Numbered from the stretch's first letter, positions 1 to 8,654 are shown. The stretch is 64,000 bases of DNA from Catalinimonas niigatensis (GCF_030506285.1 NZ_CP119422.1:3831501-3895500); one strand, 5' to 3'. The notes: generated by a model from the sequence alone, not told the origin. Numbers and translations are program-made.

Positions 1-2
1 GA

Positions 3-104
3 TCAGATCATACTTCAACCTACTATAGGTATATTCACTTTTTAAGTGATGAAGTATTGTCTGAAATCGCAGGACTAAACGATAAAAATATTGTTGATAT
101 ATAG
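3..104 (+). CDS. C-terminal end of an unidentified protein (partial)
   Basis: An open frame enters from the left edge and ends at the TAG at 102-104, giving about 33 residues that end in LNDKNIVDI. It overlaps the chosen TTG start of waaA by 14 bases, an arrangement typical of translationally coupled genes. I do not recognise the family from so short a tail, and the frame could be fortuitous. Confidence 0.4.
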   Translation, partial: SDHTSTYYRYIHFLSDEVLSEIAGLNDKNIVDI

Positions 105-1335
105 AATTGTAATTATCCTGATCAGGATAGCACTCTGGATAAGTTATCCTTTTTCAGCGAGTAACAGAAGGTTTTTAAAAGGTAGAAAGGGCGTTTTCCG
201 TAAGCTCAAAAAATTCAGCGAAACCCGGAATCCCCGGCAGCCGGTGTACTGGTTTCACTGTGCCTCTTTGGGTGAGTTTGAGCAGGGACGTCCATTGATG
301 GAAGCTATGAAAGCTGAAAATCCAAAGTTGCAGATTGTGCTCACCTTCTTTTCGCCCTCAGGATATGAAGTGCGTAAAAATTATGTTGTGGCGGATCTGG
401 TATGTTATCTTCCCCTGGATGGAAAGCGTAATGCCGAACGTTTTTTGGAATATGTAAGGCCAAAAGCGGCTTTTTTTGTCAAGTATGAATTTTGGTATGG
501 CTATCTTTCTGTGCTTAAGCAAAAAAATATTCCTTCAGTTTCTGTTTCTACCCTGCTGCGCAACAATGCCGCCCCATTCCGATGGTACGGAGGTTTCTAC
601 AGGAATATGCTCCGCAAGGTAACGTACTTCTTTCCTCAGGATCAGAATACAGTAAACCTGCTGAAAGAAATTGGGATAGAACAAGTAAAGCTGGCAGGCG
701 ATACACGATTTGACCGAGTGGCTGATATTTGTAAACATACCGCAAGAAATGAGTTGGTGGCGGCTTTTAAAGACGAAAGTCAGGCAATGATTATCGGAAG
801 TAGCTGGCCTGCAGATATGGAAGTGCTCCTTCCTTTTATGAAAGAGATGGTTGAGGAAATTAAGCTGATCATCGCACCGCACAACATTGAAGAAGAGGAA
901 CTGGAACGGATTGAAAATGAGTTGCCATACAAAACAGTTCGCTACTCTAAAGCAAAAAAAGGAACCATTAGCAACTATAGGGTACTCATTATCGATAATG
1001 TGGGCATGCTTACTTCTCTATACCGCTATGGTGAATATGCATACGTAGGAGGTGCTTTTGGAAAAAGTCTGCATAATATCCTGGAACCCGCTACCTTTGG
1101 AATGCCTATCTTTTTTGGCGATAAGAGCTATCGGCATGTCAATGAAGCCAACGCATTGCTCAAAAGAGGGGTTGCCTTTACAGTAGGTGACAATAAGGAA
1201 CTAAGAGATAAGTTTAAACGCTTTCTCAATAATAAAGAGGAGAGACTAAAAGTAGCTGAGGAGTGTAGAAGTTATGTACAGGAAAATACAGGCGCTACTA
1301 AACTGATTACGGCATATATCGCACAAAAAAAATAA
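91..1335 (+). CDS. waaA: 3-deoxy-D-manno-octulosonic acid transferase (Kdo transferase)
   Basis: This membrane-associated GT30 enzyme adds Kdo from CMP-Kdo to the lipid A precursor in lipopolysaccharide synthesis. A hydrophobic N-terminal anchor covers residues 4-20. The GT30 acceptor-domain signature HCASLGEFEQG lies at about 56-66 and contains the catalytic-type Glu near 62. Later conserved blocks are GDTRFDR near 205 and EPATFGMPIFFG near 345. The length of 414 residues is normal for the family. No ATG lies near the N-terminus, so a TTG start at 91 (or 94) is assumed. rsgA follows after four bases, so the two are probably cotranscribed. Confidence 0.93.
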   Translation: MLIYRIVIILIRIALWISYPFSASNRRFLKGRKGVFRKLKKFSETRNPRQPVYWFHCASLGEFEQGRPLMEAMKAENPKLQIVLTFFSPSGYEVRKNYVVADLVCYLPLDGKRNAERFLEYVRPKAAFFVKYEFWYGYLSVLKQKNIPSVSVSTLLRNNAAPFRWYGGFYRNMLRKVTYFFPQDQNTVNLLKEIGIEQVKLAGDTRFDRVADICKHTARNELVAAFKDESQAMIIGSSWPADMEVLLPFMKEMVEEIKLIIAPHNIEEEELERIENELPYKTVRYSKAKKGTISNYRVLIIDNVGMLTSLYRYGEYAYVGGAFGKSLHNILEPATFGMPIFFGDKSYRHVNEANALLKRGVAFTVGDNKELRDKFKRFLNNKEERLKVAEECRSYVQENTGATKLITAYIAQKK

Positions 1336-1339
1336 GTGC

Positions 1340-2263
1340 ATGGAGGGAAAGGTAATTAAATCAACCGGATCATGGTATAATGTGCTGGCCGAAGACGGAC
1401 AGGTCTACCCTTGTCGTTTGAGGGGCAAGTTCAAAATCCAGGGAATGAAAGTGACCAATCCCGTGGCAGTGGGTGATCAGGTAAAGATGGAGTTGGAAGA
1501 GGGAGAAGATGGCACGGCAGTCATCACCGATATCAAGCAGAGAGAAAATTATATCATCCGCAAATCTACCCACAAAAAACACCACGGACATATACTGGCT
1601 ACCAACATTGACCAGGCAGTACTGGTGGCTACCTTGGTATTGCCGCGCACCTCACTGGGCTTTATGGATCGATTTCTGGTCTCTGCCGATTCCTTCCGTA
1701 TACCAGCATTGATTCTTTTTAACAAAAAAGACCTGCTGGAAGAAGAGCAGCAACAACAACAACAGGAACTAATGGAAATGTACGAATCCATAGGTTATCC
1801 TTGTATGCAAATCTCAGCCTTTGATGCGCAGGACGTAGCCCGTGTAAAAGATGCCTTGCTACTCAAAACCAGTCTCTTTTCTGGGCATTCGGGCGTAGGT
1901 AAATCCACGTTGCTCAACCGGATAGATCCTTCGCTGGAGCAAAAAACGGCACAGGTCTCCACCTTTGCCAACAAAGGCGTGCATACTACTACTTATGCTG
2001 AGATGTTTAGCCTGGATAAAGATACTTTTGTGATTGATACCCCTGGTATCAAAGAGCTAGGGCTGATGGATATCAATGACGGAGAAATCAGCCATTTTTT
2101 TCCCGAAATGCGCGAGCTTCTGGGGGAATGCAAATTCCATGATTGTACCCATACTCATGAACCAGGCTGTGTTGTAGTGGAGGCTGTAGAAACAGGAAAA
2201 ATCGCCACCAGCCGCTATTATAGCTACCTCAGCATGCTTGAAAATGAAGATACACATCGTTAG
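1340..2263 (+). CDS. rsgA: Small ribosomal subunit biogenesis GTPase RsgA
   Basis: A circularly permuted GTPase that helps mature the 30S subunit. The motif order shows the permutation: an OB fold in residues 1-70, then NKKD (about 128), then the P-loop GHSGVGKST (about 181-189), then DTPG (about 232). A C-terminal zinc-binding cluster of the CxxxxCxHxxxxxC kind sits at about 264-276 (CKFHDCTHTHEPGC). The length of 307 is typical. A run of six glutamines encoded by CAG/CAA repeats (about 1748-1765) follows NKKD. The ATG at 1340 lies four bases after waaA. Confidence 0.96.
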   Translation: MEGKVIKSTGSWYNVLAEDGQVYPCRLRGKFKIQGMKVTNPVAVGDQVKMELEEGEDGTAVITDIKQRENYIIRKSTHKKHHGHILATNIDQAVLVATLVLPRTSLGFMDRFLVSADSFRIPALILFNKKDLLEEEQQQQQQELMEMYESIGYPCMQISAFDAQDVARVKDALLLKTSLFSGHSGVGKSTLLNRIDPSLEQKTAQVSTFANKGVHTTTYAEMFSLDKDTFVIDTPGIKELGLMDINDGEISHFFPEMRELLGECKFHDCTHTHEPGCVVVEAVETGKIATSRYYSYLSMLENEDTHR

Positions 2264-2383
2264 AGTTTTTGATTCATCTGCTTCCTTTTCCTATTCACCT
2301 GCTTTTTCTAACGTTTCAGCCATATAAAACATATCTTTTGTTTTGTATCTGGTATTTTGTCGTTACCAAAAGATACCATACAA

Positions 2384-3055
2384 ATGGAGCTTATTCGGGA
2401 TATCAGTTTATTTATGCATGTTGTGGCAGGATTTATGGCTTTGGTAGTGGGTATACCTGCATTTGCCTCTCGCAAAGGAGGTAGAATACATCGCCTTTCT
2501 GGCAAAATCTATGTCATAGCCATGTTGGTAGTAGCTTTCTCATCTTTCCTCCTGGCCCTGATCCGCTTCAACCCTTTTCTCTTTATGGTGGGCGTTTTTA
2601 CCCTCTATATGACAGTGACAGGCTACCGTGGACTTTACAGAAAGCAGAAAAATCAATCAAAAAAACTGGAGTGGGTGTTGATTATTTTTTTATTCCTGAT
2701 GGCTGGATACATGCTGATCAAAACATTCTCTTTGCTCGATAAAAGCTATCAGGGTTTTATGCCCATTGTAATTGTTTTCACAGTGATCCTGTCAGTATTT
2801 ATCGTTAAAGATATTCTGATTTACTTGGGCAAGGTAGAAATGAATGCCAACAAATGGCTCCTTTACCACATAGGACGTGTCTCAGGAGCCTATATAGCTA
2901 CCTTTACTGCCTTTCTGGTAACCAATCTTCAGACCAGGCCAGCGTATATCGCCTGGTTATTACCAACCCTGATAGGAACTTTTGTGATTGCCTATTTTCA
3001 GCGGAAGTACAAAGTAAAGCGTAAGCGAGTATCTTTTGCGTCAGAAGAATTGTGA
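2384..3055 (+). CDS. DUF2306-like multi-pass membrane protein
   Basis: A 223-residue hydrophobic protein with about seven predicted membrane helices. It opens with a helix bearing HVVAGFMALVVGIPAF, followed by the short loop KGGRIHRLSGKIY. This pattern (a His in helix 1, then a basic loop with GR.HR..G) is characteristic of DUF2306 proteins, which have no established function. I chose the ATG at 2384 over a TTG 27 bases upstream because the family begins close to the first helix. A second protein of the same type lies at 5185-5700. The gene stands alone and faces the sigma-factor operon convergently. Confidence 0.7.
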   Translation: MELIRDISLFMHVVAGFMALVVGIPAFASRKGGRIHRLSGKIYVIAMLVVAFSSFLLALIRFNPFLFMVGVFTLYMTVTGYRGLYRKQKNQSKKLEWVLIIFLFLMAGYMLIKTFSLLDKSYQGFMPIVIVFTVILSVFIVKDILIYLGKVEMNANKWLLYHIGRVSGAYIATFTAFLVTNLQTRPAYIAWLLPTLIGTFVIAYFQRKYKVKRKRVSFASEEL

Positions 3056-3157
3056 TAAGATAATGTAAATAGATGGAGCTTAGAATGAAAGTAAATTTTA
3101 GAAAAAGCTCTTGTGTTAAGACGTCATACCAGCATGCATAGAATAATGGCACAAAAA

Positions 3158-3180
3158 AAAGGCGCTTGACAGGCGCCTTT
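3158..3180 (-). terminator. Intrinsic terminator of the 3186-4108 operon
   Basis: Arms AAAGGCGC (3158-3165) and GCGCCTTT (3173-3180) form an 8 bp stem with a 7-base loop. On the minus strand the stem is followed by a T run (AAAAAAAA at 3153-3160 on the plus strand), so it ends the minus-strand operon. Confidence 0.8.
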
Positions 3181-3185
3181 CAGGA

Positions 3186-3530
3186 TTATGCAGTTTCCAT
3201 TTTTTCCCTGCTTTTATTTCGGTAGCAGCGTCCCATAAAGCTGTTCTTAAATTTTTCCTTCTCCTCAGGGCTCATATGCTCCCACTTTTGTTCAAACTTT
3301 TTCTTCCAGGCCTGTCGGCGGTAGCGGTATCCGCCTCCCCAGCCTCCATGGCCAAATCCCAGCAGTACCTTGGATAAAGCCAGCAGGCCAATGGCTTGAA
3401 CAAAATTGATTTGAGGGCCATCAAATATCTCGGGAACCAGCCAGTTCCAAAGTAGCATAACAGCTAAGCTCAAAACCAGCAAGGCTGCTATGGCAAATAG
3501 TACAAACTTTAAAACCCAGCGGTATTTCAT
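3186..3530 (-). CDS. Small membrane protein paired with an ECF sigma factor
   Basis: A 114-residue protein with two N-terminal hydrophobic segments (about 8-29 and 42-59). A Gly/His-rich stretch (FGHGGWGGGYRYRR) comes next, then a basic, helical cytoplasmic-type tail with the PEEKEKFK motif. It starts two bases after the stop of the sigma-factor gene, so it belongs to the same transcript. Its position suggests a regulator of that sigma factor, such as a membrane-bound anti-sigma factor, but no anti-sigma domain is recognisable. The family is unknown to me. Confidence 0.75.
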   Translation of the reverse strand: MKYRWVLKFVLFAIAALLVLSLAVMLLWNWLVPEIFDGPQINFVQAIGLLALSKVLLGFGHGGWGGGYRYRRQAWKKKFEQKWEHMSPEEKEKFKNSFMGRCYRNKSREKMETA

Positions 3531-3532
3531 GG

Positions 3533-4108
3533 CTACAGGTCGTTATAAATGTCTTGTAATTTTTTTCTCAAAAACTGTATGGCATAGCGCTTACGCGAGA
3601 GCAGGGTATTGATGGATTCGCCTGTCATTTCTGACATCTCGCGAAAGCTGATGTCTTCAAATTCATGCATGACAAAAACATCGCGTTGTGCGGTGGGCAT
3701 CTCTCCCAAAGCAGCCTCCAAGGCTTCCCAGATGACGTTACGCATCATGGTATCTTCCGGATCTATGTTCATATCCGGCAGCAGTTCTTCCAGGCCCAGT
3801 GCTTCTTCATCTTCCGCATCGCGGGGGCGTATCTGGCTGAAAGGTTCAGGTTTCTTTTTACGATAGAGGTCGGCTATTTTATTCCGGGTCACCCGAAATA
3901 GCCAGCCTGTTACTCTTTCTATAGATTCTATCGTACGGTAGGCCTGAGTAAACTGAAAGAAGACATCCTGTAAGATATCTTCCGCATCGTCACGGTCAGG
4001 TACCCTTTGGCGAATAAAGTTGAGCAGACGCCCGCGCTCTTTGAGTACAGTGCGTTCTATCTCAAGATTTCGCCTATCGGCTAATGATGTAATTGATATC
4101 GCTTCCAT
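3533..4108 (-). CDS. ECF-type RNA polymerase sigma factor
   Basis: A 191-residue extracytoplasmic-function sigma-70 protein that directs RNA polymerase to a stress regulon. Region 2 spans about 25-95, with the DAEDILQDVFFQF helix and the promoter-melting segment VTGWLFRVTRNKIAD. A short acidic linker follows. Region 4 spans about 130-185 and carries the helix-turn-helix FREMSEMTGESINTLLSRKRYA. The first gene of its operon, it is divergent from the membrane-protein operon beginning at 4317 and is followed immediately by a small membrane protein. The signal it answers cannot be told from the sequence. Confidence 0.92.
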   Translation of the reverse strand: MEAISITSLADRRNLEIERTVLKERGRLLNFIRQRVPDRDDAEDILQDVFFQFTQAYRTIESIERVTGWLFRVTRNKIADLYRKKKPEPFSQIRPRDAEDEEALGLEELLPDMNIDPEDTMMRNVIWEALEAALGEMPTAQRDVFVMHEFEDISFREMSEMTGESINTLLSRKRYAIQFLRKKLQDIYNDL

Positions 4109-4268
4109 TTGATTAGATAGTCGTGGGTTTACACGCTTTTATTGTACGGAATAATAAAAGTTTGGATATGAGGGAGTTACTAAGGTTTCACTTTTTACCA
4201 ATTGCTATATAGGCTTAAGTGCAACATTTGTCAGTCATAAAATTCACTAATATTTATAACATAATTTA

Positions 4269-4303
4269 GTTTATAACGTAAACTAGTTTATAATTGTATA
4301 AAC
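4269..4303. promoter_or_regulatory. Candidate operator: repeated GTTTATA half sites
   Basis: A perfect 7-4-7 inverted repeat GTTTATA-ATTG-TATAAAC occupies 4286-4303, ending 13 bases before the ATG at 4317. A second, shorter inverted repeat GTTTA-TAACG-TAAAC lies at 4269-4283. TAGTTTATAA occurs twice, 17 bases apart (4267 and 4284). The operon downstream encodes a winged-helix regulator, so autoregulation is plausible. Confidence 0.5.
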
Positions 4304-4316
4304 AAAATTTACATTC

Positions 4317-4880
4317 ATGGCACAGCAAACTTTCACCGAAACTGACTCCTGGAATACCATACAGGAAATGATTGCCCATGCAAAGCAGGAAATGCGCAAC
4401 GACAGCTTCTATTTTCTGCTTTGGGGGTGGCTGGTACTGATAGCAAGTTTAGCTCATTTTGCACTACTCCAAACCTCATACGAGCATCCCTATGCCGTCT
4501 GGATACTTATGATTGTTGGAGCAGGAAGAACAATTTACAGATCAGCCACTACCCATAAAAAGCAGAGAGTACGCACCTATGTGGATAAATTTATCGTCAA
4601 TCTATGGATTGCCGTATCTGTAGGGATAGTGATAAGCTTATTGGCAGCAGGTTTTGTCACAGGATGGCAGGTGGCCTATCCTTATCTGATCCTATTGTAT
4701 GGCATAGGCACTTTTCTTTCAGGGACTATCTTTAAGTTCAAACCTCTGATCTTTGGGGGCATCATCAGTTGGTGTATAGCATTGGTGGCCTTTTTTGTCA
4801 GCTTTCCTATTCAATTGTTGTTGCTGGCCTTAACCGTGCTGGTGGCCTACCTGATTCCGGGTTATCTCATCAAAAAGTAA
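4317..4880 (+). CDS. Hypothetical multi-pass membrane protein
   Basis: A 187-residue protein with a soluble N-terminal helix (about 1-28, containing DSWNTIQEMIAHAKQEM). Five or six hydrophobic segments follow between 33 and 183, and the C-terminus is short and basic (YLIKK). I do not recognise a named family. It is the first gene of a three-gene operon with a winged-helix regulator six bases downstream and a DUF2306 protein. Small membrane proteins paired with this type of regulator are frequent in Bacteroidota, but their role is unknown. Confidence 0.75.
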   Translation: MAQQTFTETDSWNTIQEMIAHAKQEMRNDSFYFLLWGWLVLIASLAHFALLQTSYEHPYAVWILMIVGAGRTIYRSATTHKKQRVRTYVDKFIVNLWIAVSVGIVISLLAAGFVTGWQVAYPYLILLYGIGTFLSGTIFKFKPLIFGGIISWCIALVAFFVSFPIQLLLLALTVLVAYLIPGYLIKK

Positions 4881-4886
4881 GGCGTC

Positions 4887-5192
4887 ATGGCAGATTTTAA
4901 AGAATTAAATCCGCTTTTGCATTCACAGCTAAGGCTGGCAGTGATCTCGCTGCTGATCGGTGTGGAAGAGGCTGAGTTTACCTATATCAAAGAAAAGACG
5001 GGAGCTACCGCAGGCAATCTAAGCGTGCAAATCAACAAACTGAAAGAGGCAGAATACTTAGAAGTAGTCAAATCTTTTAAAGATAATTATCCTCAAACCA
5101 AGTGTAGCATTACCCGGAAAGGGGTGAGTGCATTTGAAGAATATGTAAATGCTTTACAAAGCTATATTGATCAAAAATCTAAAAATGTCTGA
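4887..5192 (+). CDS. Winged-helix transcriptional regulator (HTH_34 type)
   Basis: A 101-residue DNA-binding protein consisting almost wholly of a winged helix. The first helices are LHSQLRLAVISLLIGVEEAEFTYI, the recognition region is GATAGNLSVQINKLKEAEYL (about 39-58), and the wing holds TKCSITRKG. This matches the small MarR/ArsR-like regulators of the PF13601 type. It lies in the middle of an operon, and its last codons overlap the next gene (ATGTCTGA, 5185-5192). The repeated GTTTATA sites upstream of the operon are candidate targets. Confidence 0.88.
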   Translation: MADFKELNPLLHSQLRLAVISLLIGVEEAEFTYIKEKTGATAGNLSVQINKLKEAEYLEVVKSFKDNYPQTKCSITRKGVSAFEEYVNALQSYIDQKSKNV

Positions 5193-5700
5193 CATCATGC
5201 ATACTTTATATCACGATTGGATAGGGTTTATTCACTTGCAGGCTGCTCTGATCGCGCTGACCAGCGGTACACTGGTGCTTTGGATGCGCAAAGGTACAAG
5301 AAAGCATACACAAGTGGGGTATCTTTATACCGCCAGCATGCTGATAGTTTTCATCACTTCATTCCTTATTTACCGGCTTTGGGGAAGCTTTGGAATTTTT
5401 CATATTGCTGCTATCATAGGATTTCTGACCTTAATGGGGGGCATGGTACCCGTAATCCTTAAAAAACCCATTGGAAAATGGATAGGTCTGCACTATTCAT
5501 TCATGTACTGGTCGGTGATTGGATTATATGCAGCATTTGTCTCTGAAACCCTCACCCGCATACCCGATACTCCTTTTTATGGTATGCTGGGTATTTCTAC
5601 TTTCGGCGTAATGATAGCAGCCACTATAGGGTTCAATCGCTATCAAAAAGTATGGAAAAGCAAATTTATGCCCGATAAAAAGGAATTAACATCACACTAA
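5185..5700 (+). CDS. DUF2306-like membrane protein
   Basis: A 171-residue membrane protein with about five helices. It begins with the family-like segment HDWIGFIHLQAALIALTSGT and a short basic loop RKGTRKHTQVGYLY, then further helices. The start at 5185 is chosen because its ATG overlaps the regulator's stop codon (ATGTCTGA), which suggests translational coupling; the open frame extends 36 bases further upstream. It resembles the protein at 2384-3055 in the loop after helix 1. Function unknown. Confidence 0.75.
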   Translation: MSDIMHTLYHDWIGFIHLQAALIALTSGTLVLWMRKGTRKHTQVGYLYTASMLIVFITSFLIYRLWGSFGIFHIAAIIGFLTLMGGMVPVILKKPIGKWIGLHYSFMYWSVIGLYAAFVSETLTRIPDTPFYGMLGISTFGVMIAATIGFNRYQKVWKSKFMPDKKELTSH

Positions 5701-5763
5701 AATAACAGGGAGCGGAAAAAAGGTATGTAATTTATAATACAGGCATACGAAGCAACTAAAAGA

Positions 5764-6555
5764 ATGAAAGCTAACCTAAAAAAATACAGTCAGGCAAATG
5801 ACGCTGTCTTCACCGCCAGAGGCACAGATTCTTCTCGCCTCGAACAATTAAGCGATGGAGTGATCGCTTTGGCGATTACCTTATTGCTGGTATCTTTAGA
5901 AACTCCCAAAACCGGCGATGAGTTGTTGTTTTTCGCCAGTGATTTCCTTGCTTTTGCACTCAGTACCATAGTACTGATCACGATCTGGTACATGCACCAC
6001 CTTTTCTTTTTACGCTTTGGACTGCGTGACAAGATGATCATGCTGATCAATAGTGGGTTGCTGGTCGTGGTGCTGTTCTTCGTTTACCCTCTTAAGTTCA
6101 TCATCAGCTTTTTACTGCAGTATCTGAAATTCATTTTTCTCATGCTTTTTGACTTTGCTTATGACCGCCAGGCCTTTGTGCAATTGGTAACCGAAGTGAG
6201 CAGCTGGGAAAAGCTGCCTTTCATCATGATGATCTATAGTGCGGGCTATGTGGCACTGATGCTGAGTTTTGCCCTGTTTTACCGACATGCACTTAAAAAA
6301 AGAGAGGAACTGTTGCTGAATCAGGCAGAGGTAGAAAAGGCAGAACAGACCATGATGGTTTATTTCATCCAGTGTAGTGTGGCAGGTCTCTCTATAAGTA
6401 TCGCTTTTGGTTCGCTGTTTACTCCTATACCCTGGCTTTCACTTTTGGCAGGCATGATTTACTTTCTCATTGGCCCTTTGGTTTACTTTTTTGGGAAAAG
6501 ATATGCAAAAAAGAAAAGCAAGCAGAATGAGCAATTGGAAAAGAGCATTTCCTGA
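5764..6555 (+). CDS. TMEM175/DUF1211-family potassium channel-like protein
   Basis: A 263-residue membrane protein. Near residue 25 it has SSRLEQLSDGVIALAITLL, a recognisable form of the RxxxFSDGVFAI signature that lines the pore in TMEM175 potassium channels. The paired WYMHHLFF segment of the next helix follows. Bacterial members normally carry one such repeat (six helices) and assemble as tetramers; that fits the six or so helices here. The first motif residue is Leu rather than the usual Phe. Monocistronic, with 63 bases upstream. The C-terminus is strongly basic. Confidence 0.85.
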   Translation: MKANLKKYSQANDAVFTARGTDSSRLEQLSDGVIALAITLLLVSLETPKTGDELLFFASDFLAFALSTIVLITIWYMHHLFFLRFGLRDKMIMLINSGLLVVVLFFVYPLKFIISFLLQYLKFIFLMLFDFAYDRQAFVQLVTEVSSWEKLPFIMMIYSAGYVALMLSFALFYRHALKKREELLLNQAEVEKAEQTMMVYFIQCSVAGLSISIAFGSLFTPIPWLSLLAGMIYFLIGPLVYFFGKRYAKKKSKQNEQLEKSIS

Positions 6556-6599
6556 TGCCTTTCTTACATAATGTGGAAGAGTTTTAGTTTTAATAAGAA

Positions 6600-7325
6600 A
6601 TGAATATACATATAGGGACTTCTGGCTGGAGCTATAATCACTGGGAGGGGGTACTGTATCCCCCGGGCACTCCTCCTTATGAGCGCTTGTCATACTACTT
6701 GCCGCATTTTCAGACCGTAGAACTCAACAGTAGTTTCTATCGCTGGCCGAGGCTGGCCACCTTCAAAAGCTGGAGAAAACGTCTGCCGGAGGGCTTTCTG
6801 ATGACAGTGAAAGCGCCTCGGGGCCTCACCCATGCCAAAAAGCTCTATGGTCCTGAAAAGTGGCTGCAAACCATACAGGCAGGCTGGCATGGACTGCTGG
6901 ATAAAAGAGGAATACTGCTGGTACAGCTTTCGCCACTGATGGAATACGATTATGATCGGTTGGCTTACTTCCTGGATAAAATTCCCTGGTGGATGCGTAC
7001 TGCAGTAGAGTTTCGTCACCCGAGCTGGCATCGGGAAGAAATATTTCAACTGCTGGAACAGCATCAGACAGCCTACTGTATCATGAGCGGAGCCTATTTG
7101 CCCTGCATATTCAGAACCACAGCCCCATTTGTGTATGTACGTTTGCATGGCCCGGATCATCATCATCTGTACGGAGGCTCTTACTCTGACCAGGATCTGA
7201 GCTGGTGGGCCGACCGTATGAGAGAGTGGCAGTACCAGGGTAAAGAAGTATTTGCCTACTTTAATAATGATGGAGGAGGCCATGCAGTAAGAAATGCCTG
7301 GAAGCTAAAAGAGCTTGTGTACTGA
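6600..7325 (+). CDS. DUF72 (YecE-like) family protein
   Basis: A 241-residue soluble protein of the DUF72 TIM-barrel family. The N-terminal signature HIGTSGWSYNHWEGVLYP is followed by the family blocks VELNSSFYRWP, FLMTVKAPRGLTH and VEFRHPSW, and by the C-terminal YFNNDGGGHAVRNA. The length and order of blocks match the family. Biochemical function is not established; some members sit near metal-dependent enzymes. It stands alone here and is convergent with the serine hydrolase downstream. Confidence 0.9.
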   Translation: MNIHIGTSGWSYNHWEGVLYPPGTPPYERLSYYLPHFQTVELNSSFYRWPRLATFKSWRKRLPEGFLMTVKAPRGLTHAKKLYGPEKWLQTIQAGWHGLLDKRGILLVQLSPLMEYDYDRLAYFLDKIPWWMRTAVEFRHPSWHREEIFQLLEQHQTAYCIMSGAYLPCIFRTTAPFVYVRLHGPDHHHLYGGSYSDQDLSWWADRMREWQYQGKEVFAYFNNDGGGHAVRNAWKLKELVY

Positions 7326-7357
7326 CATCCATAGTGAAGAAAACAGAAGAATTTTCA

Positions 7358-8542
7358 TCATTTGTAAAGCGTAAACAAATGGCCAAAAACAAAATGACTC
7401 ATATCCAGGCGAATCTGATCGGGATTGGGCATTTCACCCTCACTATTTGTATTGGTGATGGCAATACAAGCGGTTTGAGAAGGTGGATGTAGGTAAAAGA
7501 ATGAGTAAAAGGACTTTTGTGTACCAGTATGCCCTACTACCTGCATCCCATCAAAAGCTTCGGGGAAGAAGGAGAGCGCTACCGAAGATGTAATGCCGTT
7601 GCTTTCACTGATGGGAAGTTGTTCTTCCCACAATTCTTCCAAAGAGGAGCGTTTGAGAATCTCATACGATTCGGGCTGTCCTGTCAGGAAGTTCAAATAT
7701 TTGATCATGTCTTTAAGCGGCGCATTCAATCCACCATTGGAAGTAGTGATGCCGGTATCAAAATCCAGTCCGTTGGGCTGAGGCTCTCCATCGCGTATAG
7801 TATAGTTATTGGCGCGAAATTTCAGCAGATGATAAGGAGTGATGTCGTAGTACGAACTGTACATCTCCAGGGGCTTGAGAATATTCTTATCTATATATAC
7901 CTCATAATCATCACCGCTCAGCATTTCTATAATACGTCCCAGAAAGATAATCGCCGGATTAGAGTAGCTGAATTTTGAGCCGGGTTCAAACAAAATTTCC
8001 GTATAAGGCAGCATGGCTACGATTTGTGACCATTCAGTAGGTTCAAAAGGGTGCCAGTCCTGATTCCCTCCCCAGGGCCAACTGGGATCTCTGAATCCTG
8101 CCGAGTGGCTGAGTACCGTTTTGATGGTGATGTCATCCGTACTGCCATAAGGATTATGTACTTTACGCAGTTCGGGCAGATATTTAGTGACAGGATCATC
8201 CAAAGTGAGTAAACCTCTGTCCCGAAGCTGCATAATGGCGATAGCCGTAAAGGTTTTGGTAATGGAAGCCCAATGAAAAATCGTGTTTTCGTCTACCGCC
8301 CGCTGCTGGCTGATATCCGCCATGCCATAATAGCGGCTACCTTTTACCTCTCCTTTTTCCAGAAAGAGTAAAGCGCCGCCTACGATCTGATTTTCTTTCA
8401 AAGTATTTTGAAAATATGTATCTGTTTTTTTCCAGCCATTCGCAAAGCCTTGAAACGTCTGAGCCCGGACAGACACTATATTGAAAGAGATAGATACTAT
8501 GAGTAAAGTAGCCAACAAAATTTTGGAGATGAAGAATGACAT
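7358..8542 (-). CDS. Serine hydrolase, class C beta-lactamase family
   Basis: A 394-residue exported serine hydrolase of the beta-lactamase/DD-peptidase fold. Residues 1-27 form a signal peptide ending near VRAQ. The catalytic SxxK motif is S93-I-T-K96, the YxN motif is Y193-S-N195, and the third motif is HTG at about 338-340. All three motifs are intact, so it should be active, but the substrate (peptide, ester or beta-lactam) cannot be inferred. It is divergent from the PadR-CPBP operon, with an AT-rich intergenic region between them. Confidence 0.9.
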   Translation of the reverse strand: MSFFISKILLATLLIVSISFNIVSVRAQTFQGFANGWKKTDTYFQNTLKENQIVGGALLFLEKGEVKGSRYYGMADISQQRAVDENTIFHWASITKTFTAIAIMQLRDRGLLTLDDPVTKYLPELRKVHNPYGSTDDITIKTVLSHSAGFRDPSWPWGGNQDWHPFEPTEWSQIVAMLPYTEILFEPGSKFSYSNPAIIFLGRIIEMLSGDDYEVYIDKNILKPLEMYSSYYDITPYHLLKFRANNYTIRDGEPQPNGLDFDTGITTSNGGLNAPLKDMIKYLNFLTGQPESYEILKRSSLEELWEEQLPISESNGITSSVALSFFPEAFDGMQVVGHTGTQKSFYSFFYLHPPSQTACIAITNTNSEGEMPNPDQIRLDMSHFVFGHLFTLYK

Positions 8543-8654
8543 GCAGCAATAGGGATTAATTAGGTAAAATACAGCCTAATTTACAGATTTATTTCAGTTA
8601 GGGAATACAATCTATAACTCATATGATAAGCTTCTTAAACATAAATTTATATAT

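Noticed and set aside
6690-7283. 197-codon minus-strand frame
   Set aside because: Lies entirely inside the DUF72 gene on the other strand; its product has no recognisable domain and is rich in Cys, Gln and Met as expected of a shadow frame.
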